Assembly (NCBI GenBank): GCA_036382575.1
Contig: DASVHL010000044.1
Coordinates: forward strand, 1 to 11,118
Length of the DNA stretch: 11,118 bases
From: UBA6022 sp036382575
GTDB taxonomy: Bacteria > Patescibacteriota > Saccharimonadia > Saccharimonadales > Saccharimonadaceae
Direction: 5' to 3'
Part shown: positions 6,657 through 11,118 of the stretch, piece by piece
How positions within the stretch are numbered: the first letter of the stretch is position 1
Layout of the letters: each line of letters begins with the position of its first letter
Notes under the pieces: model-generated
Database searches by the model: none
What the model saw: the letters and a program-made list of their open reading frames with translations, nothing else
What the model was told of the DNA's origin: nothing
Made by a program: the position numbers and the translations under genes

Positions 6657-6685
6657 ATTATAACATAATACAACAAATTTGTCTA
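6657..6685 (-). promoter_or_regulatory. Strong promoter of the CrtO-like gene
   Basis: On the minus strand TAGACA (6685-6680), a 17-base spacer, and a perfect TATAAT (6662-6657) preceded by TG at the extended -10 position. Transcription should start at about 6650-6651, directly at the ATG at 6649, so the mRNA would be leaderless. Confidence 0.75.
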
Positions 6686-6725
6686 TAACTTGTGAATATG
6701 AAAAGATATTTGCGGCACCGTGCTT

Positions 6726-6750
6726 GACTATTTTTGCTTTGCAAAAAGTC
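6726..6750. other. A/T-rich hairpin between tRNA-Pro terminator and CrtO-like gene promoter
   Basis: GAC plus TTTTTGC (6726-6728, 6731-6737) pairs with GCAAAAA plus GTC (6741-6750), with a 2-base bulge and a 3-base loop. No T-run follows on either strand, so it is not a standard terminator. The role is unknown. Confidence 0.35.
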
Positions 6751-6780
6751 GAAGAACCTAGTCATTAGCCCTGAGCCATA

Positions 6781-6806
6781 TAAAAAAGACTATCCAAAGA
6801 CAGTCT
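6781..6806 (-). terminator. Terminator of tRNA-Pro
   Basis: Read on the minus strand: AGACTGTC (6806-6799), loop TTTG, GATAGTCT (6794-6787), an 8-bp stem with one G-U pair, followed by a run of six T (6787-6782). It starts 9 bases after the CCA end of the tRNA. Confidence 0.85.
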
Positions 6807-6814
6807 GTTTTATA

Positions 6815-6890
6815 TGGTCGGGGTGAAAGGACTCGAACCTTCGACCTCACGGTCCCAAACCGCGCGCGCTACCAACTGCGCCACACCCCG
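6815..6890 (-). tRNA. tRNA-Pro (anticodon UGG), CCA encoded
   Basis: A 76-base cloverleaf on the minus strand. Acceptor CGGGGTG pairs with CACCCCG; U8-G9; D-stem GCGC/GCGC with an AGTTGGTA loop; anticodon stem CGCGG/CCGTG (one G-U) around loop TTTGGGA, so the anticodon is TGG; variable region AGGTC; T-stem GAAGG/CCTTT around TTCGAGT; discriminator A. The 3' CCA is encoded at 6817-6815. UGG can read proline CCA and CCG codons, and more with wobble modification. It has its own promoter and terminator. Confidence 0.97.
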
Positions 6891-6908
6891 ATAGGTGTTA
6901 CCTGAGTG

Positions 6909-6937
6909 ATTATAGCGTAAATTTCGCATAATTTCTA
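6909..6937 (-). promoter_or_regulatory. Promoter of tRNA-Pro
   Basis: On the minus strand TAGAAA (6937-6932), a 17-base spacer, and a perfect TATAAT (6914-6909). The expected start near 6902 gives a 5' leader of about 12 bases before the mature tRNA. Confidence 0.75.
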
Positions 6938-6979
6938 GTATGTTCTATCTGGTAGCTTTTTTTCTCCAAAGGGGTTACG

Positions 6980-8512
6980 ATGGGTTGTATGATAGTTCCA
7001 TTTTTGAAGCGCCTCTTTTTTATTAAAAAAGCATCTTGGGCTGAACGCCACTTTGTTTTAATCTTAATTATTGGTGCGGTTTTGGCAGCACTAATCAGCC
7101 TTGCGATCGGACTCAATCAGAGTGTTTGGTTCGACGAGGCCTACTCTATTTTTCTTGCTAAACAGTCTGTTGCTGAGCTTATTCATCTGACATCAATCGA
7201 CGGACACCCGCCACTTTACTATTTGTTGCTAAAAGGCTGGGCGGCATTATTTGGGTTTGGCGAGTTGGCACTACGAAGCTTGAGTGTTATTTTCTTCGCC
7301 GGCAGTGTTGTCGTAGCGGGATTGTTGGTAAAGCGTGTGTTTGGCCTCCGTGCAACGCTTCTGACGCTACCGCTATTGGTGCTTGCCCCATTCATGTTGC
7401 GCTACGGATTTGAGATTCGAATGTACGCCCTCGCATCACTGATTGGGATTGCAGCAACATATACCTTGATTGCCGCCCGCGAAACAACGGATAGTCGCCG
7501 GCAGTGGATATTGTACGGCGTCTACGCGTTGCTGGTTGCGATTGGTGTCTACACTCTCTACTACACCGCATTACTCTGGGTGGCGCATTTGGCTTGGCTA
7601 GTATGGATGGCAGCCAAGGAGCGTCAATCGTTGCTGTCAGCTCGTTGGCCAGTGGCGTTTGTGGCAAGTGTTATATTATTTATTCCATGGTTGCCAACAT
7701 TCCTGTCGCAACTAGGTAATGGCGCATTATCGCCAGTCGTACGTACCCTGAATCTTGAGCAGCTCTTAGGTGTTGTGACGTTCAATTTTCTATATCAACC
7801 AGCTTGGCAACCGGGCATGATCGGTGCATTTGCTATCCTTTTTGTTATTATCGCAGTCGTCTATTTTGCTATCCAGGCATTTCGTCACGCTTCAACACAC
7901 GAACGTAATTACCTTGTACTGTTTGGCCTATATATGTTGGTCCCGCTTGTTATATTAATGCTTGTGTCGCTACTAAAGCCAATGTATATCGAGCGTTATT
8001 TTGCACATATTATTATTGGTGGCCTCATATTTTTAGGAGCGTGTAGCGCACTGGCTTTGGCGCATAAAAAATCAGTTCGTGTATGGATTGTTGCAGTTGG
8101 CGTATTTGCGGTTATGATGAGTGGCACCATCCACTTGCTTCAGATTGGTAATTACAACTTCCAACGATCACAGTTACCGACGACTAAATATGCTGCGCAG
8201 GCTGTCGCCTCGACATGTAATAGCGATTCGTTGATCGTGGCCAAGGATCCATATGTCGCAATTGAGCTACTCTATTATTTGCCGAACTGCCAGGTATACT
8301 TCTTTAGCGAAACCGCTGAACTAAGCGGTGGCTATGCGCCGGTATCTAATAGCCCATTACATGTCGTGACGCCGAACGATTTAGTAGGCCTTGTGGAGCG
8401 TGTCTATTACATCTACGACGGCGAACCAGATGCAGATTTCTCTGGTCGATTTAGCGAACTATCAGATCAAGTGTTCGATAAGACACATGTCCGCGAATTT
8501 AGCGCGGAATAA
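6980..8512 (+). CDS. GT-C family membrane glycosyltransferase (family 39/ArnT-like)
   Basis: 510 residues, about ten or more membrane helices, starting with a basic N-terminus and a helix near 25-45. GT-C enzymes of this type transfer a sugar from a polyprenyl-phosphate donor to an acceptor on the outer face of the membrane. The key signature is W50-F51-D52-E53 in the first outside loop, where an acidic residue serves catalysis in the family, followed by GHPPLYYLLLKGW (75-87), which is classic for family 39-like proteins. FEIRMYAL (144-151) and YIERYF (336-341) are also typical. The last ~120 residues form a small soluble domain. ATG 6980 is supported by AAAGGGG at 6968-6974, 5 bases upstream; ATG 6989 is an alternative. 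Acceptor is unknown. Its 3' end overlaps the convergent OpgC-like gene by 14 bases, and no terminator is present. Confidence 0.93.
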   Translation: MGCMIVPFLKRLFFIKKASWAERHFVLILIIGAVLAALISLAIGLNQSVWFDEAYSIFLAKQSVAELIHLTSIDGHPPLYYLLLKGWAALFGFGELALRSLSVIFFAGSVVVAGLLVKRVFGLRATLLTLPLLVLAPFMLRYGFEIRMYALASLIGIAATYTLIAARETTDSRRQWILYGVYALLVAIGVYTLYYTALLWVAHLAWLVWMAAKERQSLLSARWPVAFVASVILFIPWLPTFLSQLGNGALSPVVRTLNLEQLLGVVTFNFLYQPAWQPGMIGAFAILFVIIAVVYFAIQAFRHASTHERNYLVLFGLYMLVPLVILMLVSLLKPMYIERYFAHIIIGGLIFLGACSALALAHKKSVRVWIVAVGVFAVMMSGTIHLLQIGNYNFQRSQLPTTKYAAQAVASTCNSDSLIVAKDPYVAIELLYYLPNCQVYFFSETAELSGGYAPVSNSPLHVVTPNDLVGLVERVYYIYDGEPDADFSGRFSELSDQVFDKTHVREFSAE

Positions 8513-9608
8513 TCTTCATTAATATTTTGTAACGCACTGCTAGCCACACCAGCATAACCCCGCAGATAGATAAGAGCAGGTTGAGTAACCATGATTCAGT
8601 TGGATCTTTGATTGCCAGATGAACAAAAAATACGAGGATAGCGTGCATCGTATAGACATATAACGAATTGTGGCCGAACGGTAAAAGTAGCCAGCCTAAC
8701 CAGCGTTTAATCTGGGCTTCGAAGCGAGTAAATAGCCAGAAGCTGGCCCAGAACCAAATCACAAATAGGCCGAGGCGAGCGAGCGGCAACTCTTCTTTGT
8801 TAAACAGCGGGTTGACGACCATATTAATATCAGTCAAGAAGCGAGCCGAAGAGCCAATGAATTCCTCGCCGTGTACTAGTAAGAAACTGGCCACCATTGT
8901 AACGGCTGCCAATGAGACGGTGCATGCGATGATAGTCCGGCGAAGCGGTAAAGATAGTCGCTGCCACCAACTTTTAATGGTATTCCAATGGAAGCCAATC
9001 GTAAGCCCACCAAAGAAGATCAGCTGCCAGCTATATACCTGTGACAACTCTGCTGTCTCGAGGGTACTGTTTGCGAATTGGGTCCAGATGAAAATACTGA
9101 TAGCTATAACGACGTACCATAATTTGCGACGCAGCAACCACATTGCAATTGGACTAGCGAAAATAAACAGGGCATAGAGGCGTAAGTAGTCGGCCCAGCC
9201 ATAGATATATTCAAAGGTTATAGCGCCCTTCAGGATATCCCAAATATTTTCGGTTGGCAGACGAATGCCGGCCTTTAGTCCTGGATTATCAAGGAATAAC
9301 CAACCGATAAAGGTAAATAGTAACATCAAAACAATAGCAGTAATGTAGAGTTGCATAGCCCGCTTAAGAAGCAGTGAGCTGACGATGGCAAATGGTTTAT
9401 CGACCAATTTTGATCCACGAACAATACCGAGCACTATACCCGAGATAAGAAAGAAGCCTTCGGCTGCCGAAACGTATAACTGCCCACGACCAGTCCACCA
9501 ATCCAGACCATTTGGGTAAAAGGCAAGGTGATCAAGAATGATTGCCACCAAAAAATAACCTCGCAAAAGGTCAAATGTTTCAATACGAGAAGATACTTTC
9601 TGTAACAC
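8499..9608 (-). CDS. OpgC-like membrane acyltransferase
   Basis: 369 residues with about ten membrane helices. The N-terminus RIETFDLLRGYFL (8-20), then D26-H27, then SAAEGFFLISG (47-57) is the pattern of the OpgC/acyltransferase-3-related family, in which the conserved Asp-His region is thought to be at the active centre; OpgC itself succinylates periplasmic glucans. In a bacterium of this type a surface glycan or lipid is a more likely substrate, which is inference. The C-terminal helix with GHNSLYVYTMHA also fits. The start is GTG at 9608, chosen because the family motif begins within eight residues and a -10 element lies just upstream; no Shine-Dalgarno site is visible. It is convergent with the glycosyltransferase, and the two may modify the same surface polymer. 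Confidence 0.9.
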   Translation of the reverse strand: MLQKVSSRIETFDLLRGYFLVAIILDHLAFYPNGLDWWTGRGQLYVSAAEGFFLISGIVLGIVRGSKLVDKPFAIVSSLLLKRAMQLYITAIVLMLLFTFIGWLFLDNPGLKAGIRLPTENIWDILKGAITFEYIYGWADYLRLYALFIFASPIAMWLLRRKLWYVVIAISIFIWTQFANSTLETAELSQVYSWQLIFFGGLTIGFHWNTIKSWWQRLSLPLRRTIIACTVSLAAVTMVASFLLVHGEEFIGSSARFLTDINMVVNPLFNKEELPLARLGLFVIWFWASFWLFTRFEAQIKRWLGWLLLPFGHNSLYVYTMHAILVFFVHLAIKDPTESWLLNLLLSICGVMLVWLAVRYKILMKIIPR

Positions 9609-9617
9609 TAACTGTAT

Positions 9618-9623
9618 ATTATA
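9618..9623 (-). promoter_or_regulatory. -10 element of the OpgC-like gene
   Basis: A perfect TATAAT on the minus strand; the GTG start is 9 bases further, so the leader would be only 3-4 bases. A -35 is not convincing. The element sits in a 42-base divergent spacer together with the promoter of bcp. Confidence 0.5.
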
Positions 9624-9638
9624 CTATACGGTTTACGA

Positions 9639-9644
9639 TATACT
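9639..9644 (+). promoter_or_regulatory. -10 element of bcp
   Basis: TATACT ending 6 bases before the ATG at 9651, predicting a leaderless mRNA. A second TATACT at 9620-9625 would give a leader of about 19 bases. The purine run GAGAGG touches the ATG and is too close to act as a ribosome binding site. Confidence 0.45.
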
Positions 9645-9650
9645 GAGAGG

Positions 9651-10121
9651 ATGAAACCTACACCCTACCCTGCTCCAGATTTTAACCTAAAAGACAGTAA
9701 CGGTACCGCGCATCAGCTAGCTGACTATGCTGGAAAATGGGTAGTGCTCTATTTTTACCCTAAAGATGACACGCCTGGTTGTACGACAGAAGCCTGTAGT
9801 TTGCGTGATGCCCGCGATGACATTGCTGCACTTGGTGCGGAGATTATTGGTGTCAGTAAAGATGACGCTAGTAGCCACGATAAGTTCAAGGAAAAATACA
9901 CACTTAACTTCACACTTCTTAGTGATCCTGACATGACGGTAATTACCGCCTATGATGCCTGGGGCAAAAAGATGTTTGGCAAAGAAGGTATTATGCGCAA
10001 AACCTTTATTATCAGTCCTGAGGGTCAAGTAGTAAAAGCCTACGGACGCGTCACCCCTCTTGGACACGGTGAACAGATTGTTGCAGAGCTAAAATCACTG
10101 CAAGAAAATGTAAAAGCATAA
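9651..10121 (+). CDS. bcp: Peroxiredoxin, Bcp/PrxQ type (thiol peroxidase)
   Basis: 156-residue cytoplasmic enzyme that reduces hydrogen peroxide and organic hydroperoxides using thioredoxin-type reductants. The sequence shows a complete thioredoxin-fold peroxiredoxin: YFYPKDDTPGCTTEACSLRD at 35-54 with peroxidatic C44 inside the conserved PxxxT/PGCT context and the resolving C49 five residues later, the PrxQ/Bcp arrangement. R116 in RKTFIIS supplies the conserved active-site arginine, and YGRVTPLGH follows. Length is normal for the family. The ATG lies 6 bases after a -10 element; no good Shine-Dalgarno site is present. It diverges from the OpgC-like gene. The next gene has its own promoter. 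Confidence 0.96.
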   Translation: MKPTPYPAPDFNLKDSNGTAHQLADYAGKWVVLYFYPKDDTPGCTTEACSLRDARDDIAALGAEIIGVSKDDASSHDKFKEKYTLNFTLLSDPDMTVITAYDAWGKKMFGKEGIMRKTFIISPEGQVVKAYGRVTPLGHGEQIVAELKSLQENVKA

Positions 10122-10146
10122 CCACCTTACATTACGCTTATTAATT

Positions 10147-10155
10147 TGCTACACT
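10147..10155 (+). promoter_or_regulatory. Extended -10 promoter of the TM2 gene
   Basis: TG at 10147-10148, one base, then TACACT at 10150-10155. The -35 is weak (TTACAT at 10127-10132). A start near 10162 gives a leader of about 24 bases that includes AGGGAG at 10175-10180. Confidence 0.5.
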
Positions 10156-10185
10156 GCTGACATAAGTAATTAATAGGGAGATTAC

Positions 10186-10800
10186 ATGGACGAAGTAGTA
10201 GCAACTGACAACAGGGGCGAAAAAAGCTTTTTAGTGACGTGGGTGTTGAGCCTACTGGTAGGTGTATTCGGTGTTGACCGTTTCTATCTAGGAAAAATTG
10301 GTACTGGTATTCTAAAATTAATCACCCTCGGTGGACTAGGTATCTGGGCGCTTGTTGACCTTATTATCTTGCTCTGCGATGGTACTCGTGACAAAAAAGG
10401 GCTTAAGCTAGCAGGATACGAAAAATACAAAATCTTGGCCATTATCGTCACTATCGTGGTCGTATTATTTGGTGGTGTATTTGGATCAAACCAAAAACCA
10501 GCATTGAATACCGACACGCTAACACCGTCAGGTGCGACGACAACTGAACAAACACAAACATCTGAAACTCCAGCAAAATGGGATATTCAAGCAGCCTACG
10601 ACAAGATCGAAACAGGCATGACCAAAGCCCAAGTTGAAGAAGCCACTGGAAAAAAGTCTGACAACTGTACTGAAAGCACAAATGATTACACTGGTAAAAG
10701 TGAGTCATGTACATATGGCAATGCCTTTACTGATAAGGGCACTATCATTGTAATGTATATGCAAGATGCTGTTAGCAGTAAAACAAAATCTACCTACTAA
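10186..10800 (+). CDS. TM2-domain membrane protein with C-terminal BamE/SmpA-like domain
   Basis: 204 residues. Residues 12-72 match a TM2 domain: a first helix (FLVTWVLSLLVGVFGVDRFYLG) whose GVDRFYLG turn is the signature, then GTGILKLITLGGLGIWALVDLI as the second helix, then a DG...DKKG tail. A third hydrophobic helix follows at 82-100. A Thr/Ser-rich linker (105-130) leads to a 70-residue domain beginning YDKIETGMTKAQVEEATG (138-155), the opening helix typical of BamE/SmpA/BLIP-like folds, with C161 and C175 as a possible disulfide. The third helix places this part probably outside the cell. The ATG is supported by AGGGAG 5 bases upstream. The role is unknown; TM2 fusions are widespread and uncharacterised. 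Confidence 0.9.
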   Translation: MDEVVATDNRGEKSFLVTWVLSLLVGVFGVDRFYLGKIGTGILKLITLGGLGIWALVDLIILLCDGTRDKKGLKLAGYEKYKILAIIVTIVVVLFGGVFGSNQKPALNTDTLTPSGATTTEQTQTSETPAKWDIQAAYDKIETGMTKAQVEEATGKKSDNCTESTNDYTGKSESCTYGNAFTDKGTIIVMYMQDAVSSKTKSTY

Positions 10801-10818
10801 TACGTAGTGTGATTGCAC

Positions 10819-10852
10819 ATAAAAACACCCCAACTACTCGGGGTGTTTTTAT
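10819..10852. terminator. Bidirectional intrinsic terminator
   Basis: A perfect 13-bp inverted repeat (10819-10831 with 10840-10852), GC-rich near the 8-base loop and flanked by A-run and T-run, so it ends both the TM2 gene (+) and gatD (-). The stem abuts the gatD stop codon. Confidence 0.95.
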
Positions 10853-11118
10853 TTAGCGCGGTCGCTTGCTGGCAATGCCGCGAGCGAGCTTGGCGAATCG
10901 GTCATCGATTACGGTAGGCGTAAAAGCGCCATATTTACGCATAGCCGCTTGTTCGATTAAAAAGTCAGCAATTGCTGGGTTTTTTGGAAGCAGTGAGCCG
11001 TGCATATACGTTGCGATAACATTCTTATAGCGCGCGCCTTCGGTATCGTCCTGGCCGTTATTACCAGCTCCCTTGATGACTTTACCGAGCGGTCTAACGT
11101 TTTTACCAAGGAATGTTT
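10853..11118 (-). CDS. gatD: Lipid II isoglutaminyl synthase glutaminase subunit GatD, C-terminal fragment
   Basis: 87 C-terminal residues are visible; the gene continues beyond the window. GatD releases ammonia from glutamine and, with MurT, amidates D-glutamate of peptidoglycan lipid II to D-isoglutamine. The fragment shows TFLGKNVRPLGKVIKGAGNN and then the segment around ATYMHGSLLPKNP, a hallmark of the GatD/CobB-CobQ-like class I glutamine amidotransferase group; H39 of the fragment (bases 11000-11002) is the catalytic His of the triad. The nucleophilic Cys lies outside the window. It ends in TAA next to a shared terminator. CobQ-like enzymes are the alternative, but the LLPKNP and NNGxDxTEG context favours GatD. 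Confidence 0.92.
   Translation of the reverse strand, partial: TFLGKNVRPLGKVIKGAGNNGQDDTEGARYKNVIATYMHGSLLPKNPAIADFLIEQAAMRKYGAFTPTVIDDRFAKLARGIASKRPR

Noticed and set aside
6650..6676. Extended N-terminus of the CrtO-like protein from TTG 6676
   Set aside because: That start codon lies upstream of the perfect TATAAT, so it would not be in the transcript.
8668..9177. A 169-residue plus-strand open frame opposite the OpgC-like gene
   Set aside because: It is antisense to well-conserved membrane helices and has low-complexity, non-protein-like composition.
1..11118. CRISPR array, insertion sequence, integrase or attachment site next to tRNA-Pro
   Set aside because: No spaced direct repeats, transposase-like frames, terminal inverted repeats or duplicated tRNA 3' end were found.
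1..11118. UGA recoded to glycine as in SR1/Gracilibacteria
   Set aside because: All recognised families (RNase Y, NUDIX, Bcp, GatD, GT-C) read full length without in-frame TGA and use ordinary glycine codons.

Overview
The window looks like a chromosomal segment of a Candidatus Saccharibacteria (TM7, Patescibacteria/CPR) genome. This is inferred from moderately AT-rich DNA, very compact gene packing, several small membrane or exported proteins without familiar relatives, and a Cys-Gly-Gly type membrane-anchored protein of a style I associate with this group. No 16S rRNA or other marker is present, so the assignment is an inference. Translation uses the standard bacterial code; every one of the 13 genes whose end is visible stops with TAA or TAG and none with TGA.

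Layout. Bases 1-1929 (+) hold the 3' part of rny (RNase Y, cut by the window start) and a NUDIX hydrolase 8 bases later. Bases 1994-4776 (+) hold three unfamiliar genes: a protein with a PD-(D/E)XK-like nuclease signature, a single-pass membrane-anchored protein, and an overlapping multi-pass membrane protein. The last two seem to share a related extracytoplasmic domain. Bases 4931-5893 (+) hold two small unrecognised soluble proteins, each with its own promoter and intrinsic terminator. Bases 5975-6649 (-) encode a protein resembling the CrtO-type glycosyl-4,4'-diaponeurosporenoate acyltransferase family in its motif layout. Next comes a tRNA-Pro(UGG) (-) with its own promoter, terminator and encoded CCA.

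Bases 6980-8512 (+) encode a GT-C (family 39/ArnT-like) membrane glycosyltransferase. It converges, with a 14-base overlap, on an OpgC-like membrane acyltransferase (8499-9608, -). Divergent from the latter, across 42 bases, is a Bcp-type peroxiredoxin (9651-10121, +), then a TM2-domain protein (10186-10800, +). A perfect bidirectional terminator separates this from the C-terminal end of gatD (-), the glutaminase subunit of the MurT/GatD lipid II amidotransferase.

Functionally this is a mix of housekeeping (RNA decay, tRNA, peroxide defence, peptidoglycan amidation) and cell-surface genes (glycosyltransferase, acyltransferase, membrane-anchored exported domains). A recurring regulatory pattern is visible: many promoters are extended -10 elements (TGn then TAnnnT). 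Several lie only 6-10 bases before the start codon, which predicts leaderless or nearly leaderless mRNAs, while other genes have longer leaders with good Shine-Dalgarno sites. I saw no insertion sequences, CRISPR arrays, integrase or phage genes, and no gap longer than about 170 bases without a gene. The most novel material is the 1994-4776 trio and the unassigned genes between 4931 and 6649.
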